Source: Streptomyces geranii (GTDB taxonomy: Bacteria; Actinomycetota; Actinomycetes; Streptomycetales; Streptomycetaceae). Taken from it: a stretch of DNA of 64,000 nucleotides. The stretch is taken from assembly GCF_002954775.1 (NCBI RefSeq), contig NZ_PJME01000008.1, positions 186,001 to 250,000 of the forward strand, in the 5' to 3' direction. Position numbers and translations under genes: made by a program. The notes beneath the pieces were generated by a model. The model saw nothing but the letters and a program-made list of their open reading frames with translations. It did no database searches and was not told the DNA's origin. Shown here one piece after another: positions 57,601 to 64,000 of the stretch (the stretch's first letter is position 1; each line of letters begins with the position of its first letter).

Positions 57601-59082
57601 GGAGAACTACGCAGGAAGTTTAATTGTGATCAGCCAGCGGCGCCGCAAGGCATAACAGGTGGTGCTATCGGCGCTCCCATTAATCAAGCTGCCTCTGAGC
57701 GCATGAACGATGAACAGTGGCTAGGCGCCATCGCAAAACATAACTCAGAAAGAACAAACTGGCAGAATCACACCGGTGGTGCTTACGAGCAGTCCCATGT
57801 ACTCCGCGAACAAGTGAAGAGTGACCCTGAAAGATTCGCTCAACTCGCTCTCCAGTTTGATGAGAATGTCCATCCTGCCTATGGTGATGCACTTCTCATG
57901 GGACTAGGAGATGCCGAATCTCTCGCTGATCCTACGTCGGTATTTGAAGCTGTCCGCCATATTGCTTCCCTCGGACACGAGGCAAACAATCGATGGCTGG
58001 GATCTGCCATCCAAAAGTATCTCAAGACGGTTCCTCAAGATATCGTTCAACTTATTGTTGACCGTGCAACCGGTGCTGCTGATCCGGTTGACGGTAGCTT
58101 GACTGTCCAGACTGCTAATCAAGAGCACACGCGGGGGCGAGACCTGTATACGTCGGGGATTAATTCTTCGCGCGGAAGTGCGGCAGAGATCCTGGGCGAC
58201 CTACTCATCTACGATGCGGATGGCTCTAGAACAGCATTGGTTGTTCCAGTACTCGAAACGATGGCTGAGGATCCCGCTGTCACCGTGCGCTCTTGTGTCG
58301 CACGCGTGATTCACGCCTCCATGCGCCATGCTCGTCCTCAGGCTTTGCAAGCCTTCACTCGGCTCATTGACGCAGACGATGAACTACTTGCTACGTATCA
58401 CGTGGTACGGCTTATCGCGCACATTGGTTTTGAGAACCCTGACGTAGCGAAGCCCGTGATTGAACGCATGTTGCAATCGGACAGCTACGAGACACGGCAG
58501 TGCGGTGGGCAATTGGCTGCACTGGCTGCGATGCAGTGGAGCTTGGCAAGGCTCTTGGATTCGGTACTCTCAGGTGAGGATGCGGCCAGTCGTATTGGAG
58601 CTGCCGGGGCTTGTGCTCAAGGGCTGTCTAAAGCGACCGATACTACCATCACTCGGCGAGCCTTCGTGCAATTTATTGACGACTCTGAGGAGGGCGTACG
58701 CAAGGCCATCGCTGAGTTCCCATCGGTTGTACGTGGTGAGCGCCTACGCCCCCTGAAGGTCTCTCTGAAAGCACTAATTGAGTCTTCCTCCTTCGAGGAA
58801 GCTCTACCGCAACTGCTCATCACTCTTGAGCACGCACCTGACCGCGTCGATGACTTGGCCTTGGAGTGTGCCCGCCGGTTCATTGAGGTCCACGGAGGGG
58901 CATCCGGAAACATTCAGAACCGTGCAGCAGCCGATGCTCGGCATGTTGGTGAGCTGCTGGTTCGGGCCTACGCGCAAGCTACATCGAGTGCAAGCCGTGG
59001 ACAGGTCCTTGATCTATTGGATCAGCTGCTACTTGTCGGTGCCTTTGGCGTTGCAGAGCTTGTGGAGAAGTCCGAGCGGTAG
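54631..59082 (+). CDS. Giant nuclease-STAND NTPase-helical repeat protein, probable anti-phage effector
   Basis: 1483 residues. N-terminal part (about 1-130) matches the Cap4/DUF4297 nuclease pattern: E39-D40, then E59-V-H-Q62-L-K64 (E-x-H-Q-x-K). NTPase: Walker A G-H-G-G-G-G-K-S (K283), Walker B V-M-V-V-D346-Q-L-D, and the helical tail motif F-F-H-E-S-F-F-D-Y-A seen in NACHT/STAND proteins (about 535-545). Residues about 600-1480 are degenerate helical repeats. This order (effector nuclease, STAND switch, repeat sensor) is that of Avs/bNACHT-like defence proteins. It stands alone with its own promoter, at the right end of element 2. Confidence 0.85.
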   Translation: MSPRPGGEADKFGNRYEGAWTIRHLLYVLRGTGQSVTVEDIDDLGQGAEFTYCHGDTVEVHQLKRQNGSANTWTVKSLHSKGIWENVRSHVEDGRQFHFVSLLPANSLQELADRARRSGSHENFINHWLTEGLRDPFDDLASSEIFESSETAWEMLRGFWISWPDEQDIVNMNGALAGLFLEGAAGNLAAVGLGDLVQNALGVTLDVPAIEARLGTYGLSRSRLVNINGIAEQVSSVSKGWSSSVERELLQPTIERPETTQLVELVNGADQLLLLMGHGGGGKSATLHQVYESLDADSVPLLAFRLDRLEPFSSTTELGARIGLGVSPVTALAAVAGERPSVMVVDQLDAVSLASGRMPRNFDAVASLVREASAFPAMTVILACRKFDVENDYRIRELVDAKNCAHVEVGELSDEQVAESVRAMGLDANALTDHQKKLLCSPLNLVLLKSIAGDEDAMAFQTSKNLFDAFWQRKLTDCRQRRDAVRFNKVISTLAEAISSRQRLSVPITALDADDLADDAGVLVSEHVLVRDGQQIAFFHESFFDYAFARGWIERGESLVTFLLGGEQELFRRAQVRQIMNHLRELEPDRFAVEVEALLTSSEIRFHIKDVALKIIGSLSNPSAREWEMVASVQDSDPTFDERLWRSLQTAGWFGRLDAEGVIEEWLAGPDEAAQGRAIDIMVGAAKTNPDRLAVILDADKAAPEHPQRLLWVTRFSDLYRSRPLFELLLDAVRSGHYAARTDELWLSAHDLGKHEPGWVVELLAAHLVDRPDAMAVDDNGKVETLLDRDYSVIRLVQIAAVGAPEIFCERLIPYMLQVMAATAYENGEDRPARDRHFSQRHPGTRSHELEDALLAGAATALRLIVERDAASARTILENLASDSHDTAQWLLYEALRAAGSQYADWSAELLLQGTRRLISGYYAANAVWKTRELIQSTSQFMSDEAFSRLEAAILAVRFPWESKPTGWYPFNLLSAMQEDRLSEQGRRRLGELRRKFNCDQPAAPQGITGGAIGAPINQAASERMNDEQWLGAIAKHNSERTNWQNHTGGAYEQSHVLREQVKSDPERFAQLALQFDENVHPAYGDALLMGLGDAESLADPTSVFEAVRHIASLGHEANNRWLGSAIQKYLKTVPQDIVQLIVDRATGAADPVDGSLTVQTANQEHTRGRDLYTSGINSSRGSAAEILGDLLIYDADGSRTALVVPVLETMAEDPAVTVRSCVARVIHASMRHARPQALQAFTRLIDADDELLATYHVVRLIAHIGFENPDVAKPVIERMLQSDSYETRQCGGQLAALAAMQWSLARLLDSVLSGEDAASRIGAAGACAQGLSKATDTTITRRAFVQFIDDSEEGVRKAIAEFPSVVRGERLRPLKVSLKALIESSSFEEALPQLLITLEHAPDRVDDLALECARRFIEVHGGASGNIQNRAAADARHVGELLVRAYAQATSSASRGQVLDLLDQLLLVGAFGVAELVEKSER

Positions 59083-59370
59083 CACTGCACCCAACCACCT
59101 TCACCTGTCCAGGTTGGTGTGTTGACCTGGTGCCACAGATTGTCGCCGCTATCCCGGTGTTGGCTCAGCGTCGGCCTAGGTAGCCCAAGAACTCGCGTTC
59201 AAGAGCGCTCGGTCTGTCGGTTGGATCGGGCGTTCTTCGCGTTGGTTGGCTCCGAGAGCGACCGCCGGACCGCCACCTCTCGCCCCGGCCAGTACGGACG
59301 GCCGATCGTCCCTCGAAACCTGCTCTGACCTGCGACGTTGCGTCCTCCGAGGGACTGCCCACGGGCCCTC
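59083..59370. other. 288-bp region at the right end of element 2
   Basis: No gene supported. A weak inverted repeat CAACC/GGTTG lies at 59092-59117 after the STAND gene. Nothing else was recognised; short frames on both strands look random. Confidence 0.5.
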
Positions 59371-59514
59371 TCAGGCGGTAGACTTACCCCTGTCCGCACC
59401 ACCTCGTATCCGAATGTGCTGGTCAAGCAGCATGCCGGTCAGCGCGGCGAGCGCGCTGCGGCCGAGGAGCGCGTCGGCCTCGGGGTCCTGGGCGAGGTGG
59501 AGAGTGACGTCCAT
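59371..59514 (-). pseudogene. HhH-GPD DNA glycosylase-like gene, 5' part
   Basis: ATG 59514 encodes M-D-V-T-L-H-L-A-Q-D-P-E-A-D-A-L-L-G-R-S, then T-G-M-L-L-D-Q. After the core TGCTGGTC the frame enters element DNA and stops at 59371-59373 after 47 codons. It joins in frame with 38348-38851. Confidence 0.9.
59400..59424. repeat. Right attachment site of element 2
   Basis: CACCTCGTATCCGAATG (59400-59416) followed by core TGCTGGTC (59417-59424). The symmetry centre of the rebuilt attP falls at the TC ending the core, the likely crossover dinucleotide. Confidence 0.8.
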
Positions 59515-59681
59515 GGGTCGATCATGCCTCGGCGGTCGCCCGGCCGCGTGTGGGGCATGGCTCCGCGGCGGGGCCGGGCGACTCGTACGACGGTCAGAGG
59601 TATACGTACGGGCTGGTCAGGGACGTACCGAAGAGCCAGAAGCAGCCGTCGGCGTTCTCGCCGGGAGGTAGTTTTCCCCGG

Positions 59682-60182
59682 GTGACCTCCACCCCGGGAA
59701 ACCCCACCCCCGCCGACCTGATCGCCCACTACGGCCTGGAGCCCATCCCGCGTGAGGGCGGGCTGTTCCGGCGCACCTGGGCCGGGCCCGAGCGGGCCGA
59801 CGGGCGGCCGGAGGGGTCGGCGATCGTCGCGCTGCTGACCTCCGCGCCCGGCGACTTCTCCGCCCTGCACCGGCTGCCGTCCGACGAGATCTGGCACTTC
59901 TACCTCGGCGACCCGCTGGAGCTGCTGCTCCTCGCCCCGGACGGGAGTTCGCGGGCGGTGGTGCTCGGGCCGGGTGTTCTGCGGGGGCAGGAGCTCCAGT
60001 TCACCGTGCCCGCCGGGACCTGGATGGGCGGGCGGGTCGTCGCGGGCGGTGCGTGGACGCTTTTCGGGTGCACGATGGCGCCCGGGTTCACGTACGAGGG
60101 GTACGAGCACGGGGACGCCGCCGGACTGGCCGCGCGTTATCCGGCGGAGGCGGCCCGGATCGGGGAACTGTGTCGCCCATGA
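59682..60182 (+). CDS. Cupin_5 (DUF985) family protein
   Basis: 166 residues from GTG 59682 (GGGAGGTAG upstream). H-Y-G-L-E-P-I-P-R-E-G-G-L-F-R-R-T-W, S-D-E-I-W-H-F-Y-L-G-D-P-L-E-L, and P-A-G-T-W-M-G-G match the YML079w-like cupin family. It is a small cytoplasmic barrel, possibly a sugar or nucleotide-sugar isomerase relative; activity unknown. Its stop overlaps the SDR start (ATGA). The frame upstream to 59550 overlaps the HhH-GPD promoter side. Confidence 0.85.
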   Translation: MTSTPGNPTPADLIAHYGLEPIPREGGLFRRTWAGPERADGRPEGSAIVALLTSAPGDFSALHRLPSDEIWHFYLGDPLELLLLAPDGSSRAVVLGPGVLRGQELQFTVPAGTWMGGRVVAGGAWTLFGCTMAPGFTYEGYEHGDAAGLAARYPAEAARIGELCRP

Positions 60183-61174
60183 ACCTTTCGAACCCCTCGA
60201 ACCCCTCGAACCCCTCGAACCCCTCGAACCTTTCAAGCCTTTTGGCAGGCCGGGTCGCCCTCGTCACCGGGGCCGGTGGCGGCATCGGGCGCGGGATCGC
60301 GACGCGGTTCGCGGCGGCGGGGGCCGCCGTCGCCGTGCACTGCCGGACCTCCGACGAGGGCGCCCGGGACGTGGTCGAGCGGATCGAGGGATCGGGCGGC
60401 CGGGCCGTCGTACTGCGCGGCGATCTCACCGTCGAGGACGACTGCCGGCGCGTGGTGCTGGAGGCCGCCGAGTGGGGCGGCGGGCGGCTGGACGCGCTGG
60501 TCAACAACGCGGGCGTACAGCCGGTGCAGGAACTGGCCGGGATGACGGTCGCGGACTGGCGGGCCGTCGTCGACACCAACCTCCTCGGCGTCTTCGCCTG
60601 TACGCAGGCCGCGGCGGAGGTCATGCGGGGACAGGAGGGCGGGGGGAGTGTCACCCACATCGCCTCCATCGAGGCCGCGCGCCCGGCTCCCGGCCACGCC
60701 CACTACTGCGCCGCCAAGGCGGCCGTCGTCATGCACGCCCGGTCGGCGGCGCTCGAATACGGGCCGTACGGCATCCGCGTCAACACCGTCTCGCCCGGGC
60801 TCGTCGACCGAGAAGGGTTGGCCGACGACTGGCCCGACGGGGTGCGGCGGTGGCAACAGGCGGTGCCCGTACGGCGGTTGGGGCGGCCGGAGGACATCGG
60901 CGACGCGTGTGTGTTCCTGGCCTCGCCGCTCGCCTCCTGGGTCAGCGGGCACGACCTGGTCGTGGACGGGGGGGATGTCGGCGCGTCCCACGTGGTGAAG
61001 ACCACGGTGAAACCCTTCGCCGGGGCGGTGAGCGGGGCGTCAGGATCGTCCGTACGTATACGAGAGCCGAAAAGTCCCGAAGACGGAGAAGGTACGTGGG
61101 CCGACTACGGAGCGAAGGGCGCGATGACCGACGAGCCGCGGGAGGCGAACAGCCAGGCGTCGGCAGAGGGGTGA
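60179..61174 (+). CDS. Short-chain dehydrogenase/reductase with repeat N terminus and long tail
   Basis: 331 residues. Residues 2-19 are S-N-P repeats from a 9-bp DNA repeat (60182-60235). The SDR core follows: T-G-A-G-G-G-I-G-R-G (cofactor), N-N-A-G, catalytic Ser in H-I-A-S-I-E and Y-C-A-A-K, and S-P-G-L-V. The fold ends near V-V-D-G-G-D (about residue 265). A further 65 hydrophilic residues with no known domain follow, so a lost stop or frameshift near 60980 is possible. Coupled to the copper gene by GTGA. Confidence 0.85.
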   Translation: MNLSNPSNPSNPSNPSNLSSLLAGRVALVTGAGGGIGRGIATRFAAAGAAVAVHCRTSDEGARDVVERIEGSGGRAVVLRGDLTVEDDCRRVVLEAAEWGGGRLDALVNNAGVQPVQELAGMTVADWRAVVDTNLLGVFACTQAAAEVMRGQEGGGSVTHIASIEAARPAPGHAHYCAAKAAVVMHARSAALEYGPYGIRVNTVSPGLVDREGLADDWPDGVRRWQQAVPVRRLGRPEDIGDACVFLASPLASWVSGHDLVVDGGDVGASHVVKTTVKPFAGAVSGASGSSVRIREPKSPEDGEGTWADYGAKGAMTDEPREANSQASAEG

Positions 61175-63108
61175 TCCGGGGACTCGGGGGGTTCAGGGGG
61201 GCCCGGGGGCTTCAACGGGTGGCGCTGCTCGGTGCCATGCTGGTCCTGTTCGTCCTCGTCGGCGGGGCCGGTACCGCCTCCGCGCACGCCGCGCTCAAGG
61301 ACACCGACCCCCGGGACGGCAGCGTCCTGGAGTCCGCGCCCCGGCAGGTCACCCTGAGCTTCACCGAGTCCGTCGGTCTGCTCGACGACTCCTTCCGCCT
61401 GTTCGACCCCGACAGCCGACGCGTGAGCACCGGCGAGGCCGAGCATGTGAAGGGGCGTTCCGACGCGGTGCGCGTGAGTCTGCCCGCCGGGCTCGGCGAG
61501 GGCACGTTCACCGTGGCCTGGCGGGTCGTCTCGGCGGACAGCCACCCCATCTCGGGCGCCTTCACCTTCTCCATCGGCGAGCCCTCGGCGACCCCGGCCG
61601 CCATCGACACCGGCCCCACCGAGAACGCGGCCACCAGCGCCCTCTACGACATCGTCCGCTATCTGGCGTACGCGGCACTGGCGTTGCTCGTCGGCACGGT
61701 CGTCTTCGTGCTGGTCTGCCGGCCGTCCAGTACGGACCCGCTGCGCAAGCTGGTCCTGACGGGCTGGTGGATCCTCCTCGGCGCCACGCTCGCCCTGCTG
61801 CTGCTGCGCGGCCCGTACGAGGCGGGCACCGCCCCGACCGCCGCCTTCGACCTGGCGACCCTGGAACGGACCGCGACCAGCAGGCCCGGCGAGGCGCTCC
61901 TCGCCCGGATCGTCCTGCTGGCCCTGACGGCCGTACTCCTCAAGGTCGTCGCCCGCCGCAGTGCGAGCGACGGCGAGAGCGGGACAGCGGGCGGGAAGCC
62001 GGTTCTGTTCGCCGCCGGTGGCGTGCTCACCCTCGGCCTCACGCTGACCTGGGCCGCCGCCGAGCACGCGTCGGCCGGTATCCAGGTGCCGGTGGCGATG
62101 ACCTCCTCGGTGCTGCATCTGCTCGGCATGGCGGCCTGGCTCGGCGGCCTCGCGGCCCTGCTCGCCTGCCTCCAGGCGGCGGAGCCGCTCCCCGAGTCCG
62201 CCGTCGCCCGCTTCTCCAAGCTGGCCTTCGCCTCCGTGACCGTCCTGACGGTCACCGGCGTCTACCAGTCCTGGCGCGGCCTCGGCTCCTGGGACGCCTT
62301 CACCGACACGTCGTACGGCCGCATCCTGATCGCCAAGCTGGTCGCGGTGCTGGCGCTGCTGGCGGCGGCCGGGTTCTCGCGCCGCTGGACGGCACGGCTG
62401 CTGGTGCCGGAGACGGCCGAGGCGGAGAAGAAGCAGGAAGCGAAGGGGGCGGAGGCGGAGGTTGCCGAACGGGTGCCGGAGACCGTGGGCGCTCCGGCGG
62501 CGGGAACGGCGACAGCAACGTCGACGGTGACGGCCGCGGTGGGTGCGGGCGACGGTGACGCTTCCGGCGGCGGGGCCTCCGACGACGTACGCCCGGAGAG
62601 TTCTTCCGACGCCTACCGGCGTCGGCTGCGTGGCTCCGTGCTGGTCGAAGTGGCCGTCGGGGTCGCGGTGTTGGTGATCACGACGATTCTCACGGCCACC
62701 CTGCCCGGACGGGCCGCGGCCGAGGCGGCGGAGGCCGCCAAGGACGCGCCCGTGCCCGGGGTGATCAGCGCGTCCACGACGACGATCCCCTTCGACGTCG
62801 GCACGCCCGGCGGGCACGGCAAGGTGCAGGTGACCCTCGAACCGGCCCGGGTCGGCGAGAACAGTGTGCAGGCCGTGGTGTTCGGGCCCGACGACGGTTT
62901 CGCGATCGTCCCGGAACTCCGGATCTCCTTCTCCCTGCCCAGCAAGGACATCGGCCCGCTCAACGCCGACGTCACCGACCAGGGCGGCTACTGGGGCGCC
63001 AACGCCTTCCAGCTGCCCATCGCCGGGACCTGGACCATGAAGGTGACCATCCGCACCTCGGACGTCGACCAGGTGAGCGTGGAGCGGAAGGTGGAGATCA
63101 GGCCCTGA
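61171..63108 (+). CDS. CopC/CopD fusion copper protein (YcnJ-like)
   Basis: 645 residues from GTG 61171. A signal-like helix ends A-S-A-H, leaving His1 of the CopC domain (H-A-A-L-K-D-T-D-P; D-S-H-P-I-S-G-A-F-T-F). The CopD membrane part (about eight helices) and an acidic, A/E/G-rich loop (about 415-480) follow. Then comes a last helix and a C-terminal periplasmic beta domain (YtkA-like). It takes up or exports copper across the membrane. Confidence 0.92.
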   Translation: MIRGLGGFRGARGLQRVALLGAMLVLFVLVGGAGTASAHAALKDTDPRDGSVLESAPRQVTLSFTESVGLLDDSFRLFDPDSRRVSTGEAEHVKGRSDAVRVSLPAGLGEGTFTVAWRVVSADSHPISGAFTFSIGEPSATPAAIDTGPTENAATSALYDIVRYLAYAALALLVGTVVFVLVCRPSSTDPLRKLVLTGWWILLGATLALLLLRGPYEAGTAPTAAFDLATLERTATSRPGEALLARIVLLALTAVLLKVVARRSASDGESGTAGGKPVLFAAGGVLTLGLTLTWAAAEHASAGIQVPVAMTSSVLHLLGMAAWLGGLAALLACLQAAEPLPESAVARFSKLAFASVTVLTVTGVYQSWRGLGSWDAFTDTSYGRILIAKLVAVLALLAAAGFSRRWTARLLVPETAEAEKKQEAKGAEAEVAERVPETVGAPAAGTATATSTVTAAVGAGDGDASGGGASDDVRPESSSDAYRRRLRGSVLVEVAVGVAVLVITTILTATLPGRAAAEAAEAAKDAPVPGVISASTTTIPFDVGTPGGHGKVQVTLEPARVGENSVQAVVFGPDDGFAIVPELRISFSLPSKDIGPLNADVTDQGGYWGANAFQLPIAGTWTMKVTIRTSDVDQVSVERKVEIRP

Positions 63109-64000
63109 CCCGGGAGAGGTGCCCGGCGAGGGCGGTGACCGACGCCAGGATCTCCGCCGGTGGGCGGGCCAGGTCCACGGCGTGGCTGGTCAGGGTGATG
63201 CCGGCGTTGCGGATCGGGTGCGGGACGGGGGCGTCGCCGCGCTGGGCCGCGTAGACGAGGTGGCCGTGCGGGAGCGCCAACGCCGTGCAGTAGCTGAGCA
63301 GTTGGTACAGGTGCTCGTGGGGCGGCGGGTCGGCGCCGAGGTCGCGGTACTTGGCGTCCACGACGGTGAGCGGGACTCCGGCGCGGTAGAGGACCAGGTC
63401 CGGGATGATCCGGACGCGTGCGCCGACGTCGAGGTGGTGGCGCCGGTCCTGGCGGGCGACGCGTATGCCGTGGGGGCGGAGCGCGGCGGTCAGGGTGTCG
63501 GTGAGGAACCGTTCGAAGACCCGGGCCAGGTCGAGGACGAACCCGTCGGTTGTCACGGGGGCCGCGCCTGCGTGCGGGGACATGCTGCGGTCGGTGAGGA
63601 CCAGTTCCGCCAGGCGCAGGGCGGGCGCGTAACGGGAGTTGAGGCGGGTCGGCGTCCAGACGGGGAGCGGGGTGCCGGGGCGCAGCGGGGTGACCTCGGG
63701 GAGGCGTCCGGCCAGGTGGCGCAGGGTGCGGCGGGTCGGCTCCGGGACTCCGGGGAGGCGTTCCAGGCGGTGCAGCGCGGCCAGCAGGACGCGGTTCTCC
63801 GCGATGTCGGCCGTGAAGTCGTCGTAGCGGACGGCCACGGGGAGCGGCAGTCCCGTCCGGCGCAACTGGTCGGCGGCGCGGATCCGGCCGCGTACGACGG
63901 GGAGTTCGTCGTCGGTGACGCGGTAGCCGTGCAGGACGCCGGGGTCGAGGGCGCGGCGGGCGGCGCGGGCGTAGGCGTCGGCGAGGGCCGGGAGCAGGGT
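63098..64000 (-). CDS. McrC-like restriction component, 5' end outside window
   Basis: The frame runs from the window edge to the stop at 63098 (about 300 residues visible), overlapping the CopCD end by 11 bp. A-E-N-R-V-L-L-A-A-L and L-N-x-R-Y-x-P-A-L-x-L-A are typical of McrC N-terminal regions. P-D-L-V-L-Y...V-V-D-A-K-Y-R is the PD-(D/E)xK nuclease. McrC is the nuclease partner of the McrB GTPase in modified-DNA restriction; McrB should lie beyond 64000. Confidence 0.85.
   Translation of the reverse strand, partial: TLLPALADAYARAARRALDPGVLHGYRVTDDELPVVRGRIRAADQLRRTGLPLPVAVRYDDFTADIAENRVLLAALHRLERLPGVPEPTRRTLRHLAGRLPEVTPLRPGTPLPVWTPTRLNSRYAPALRLAELVLTDRSMSPHAGAAPVTTDGFVLDLARVFERFLTDTLTAALRPHGIRVARQDRRHHLDVGARVRIIPDLVLYRAGVPLTVVDAKYRDLGADPPPHEHLYQLLSYCTALALPHGHLVYAAQRGDAPVPHPIRNAGITLTSHAVDLARPPAEILASVTALAGHLSRVRA

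Larger units (their letters stand above)
38852..59424. mobile_element. Element 2: serine-recombinase integrative element inside the HhH-GPD gene
   Basis: Joining 59514-59417 to 38843-38348 on the minus strand rebuilds an uninterrupted HhH-GPD frame, which fixes the boundaries to the shared TGCTGGTC. Contents: serine integrase, replication-relaxation protein, TraD-like ATPase, a second xis/int pair with its own attP, nucleotide-sugar-like cassette, regulators and a very large STAND protein. It is visibly more AT-rich than the chromosome, especially at 43.6-44.8 and 50.5-51.4 kb. No DDE transposase, phage structural gene or classical relaxase was recognised. Confidence 0.9.

Noticed and set aside
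59119-59328. Small gene at the right end of element 2
   Set aside because: No ribosome site, no motif and random-looking composition.
1-64000. CRISPR array
   Set aside because: No run of regularly spaced 25-40 bp repeats; the arrays seen are short octamers, iterons or tandem duplications.
1-64000. Complete prophage
   Set aside because: Two elements carry integrases, but no capsid, portal, terminase or tail gene was recognised.

Overview
The window is high-GC actinobacterial chromosome, almost certainly Streptomyces. The evidence is strong G/C third-position bias, frequent GTG starts and ATGA/GTGA overlaps. The gene families also fit: a paired SigF/SigN-type sigma factor locus, a DUF397/XRE pair with a HATPase_c_2 protein, tadA plus its associated acidic protein, upp, MHYT and CopC/CopD proteins. 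Two integrated elements interrupt the core chromosome, and most of the unusual biology lies in them.

Core, 1-18686. In order: a GtrA-like membrane protein and a GT39 glycosyltransferase; an efflux pump (DHA2 MFS) with a TetR regulator; a PPOX F420-type oxidoreductase; decayed regulator remnants; a DUF397/XRE/ATPase regulatory group; a YceI protein and a second MFS pump, both carrying carboxypeptidase-regulatory-like domains, with a MarR regulator; an HTH-less UTRA protein; a VCBS remnant; an MHYT membrane sensor; two paralogous stress/development sigma factors; a Dabb protein.

Element 1, 18687-32415 (about 13.7 kb). This is a pSAM2-like actinomycete integrative and conjugative element in the 3' end of tRNA-Ser(CGA), bounded by 55-bp direct repeats. 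It carries a GntR regulator with a repeated operator, a transfer operon ending in a TraB/FtsK-type translocase, a run of CTGACACC octamers just after traB (candidate clt), prim-pol and DUF3631 replication proteins, CGCTAC iterons (candidate origin), xis and tyrosine int. Cargo is a methyltransferase and a DUF4145 (HEPN-like) protein.

Core, 32416-38851. tRNA-Ser, tadA and its partner, upp, a LytR_C-type protein, a HerA-like ATPase, small proteins, and the 3' part of a HhH-GPD DNA glycosylase-like gene.

Element 2, 38852-59424 (about 20.6 kb). It splits the HhH-GPD gene; the 5' piece of that gene lies at 59417-59514. A large serine recombinase sits at its left end. It also carries its own xis, tyrosine int and an apparently unused tRNA-type attP at about 50.3-50.5 kb, so it looks like a fusion of two integrative elements. 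Other contents: a replication-relaxation protein preceded by a three-way-junction inverted repeat, a TraD/VirD4-like ATPase, an AT-rich nucleotide-sugar-like cassette (NTP transferase, GAPDH-like, GDP-mannose dehydratase-like), a ribbon-helix-helix/membrane protein pair, an ATPase/resolvase-like/XRE-TPR/5-FCL group, and a 1483-residue protein that reads as nuclease, STAND NTPase and helical repeats, a probable anti-phage effector.

Core, 59425-64000. Cupin_5 protein, SDR, CopC/CopD copper protein and a partial McrC-like gene running off the end.
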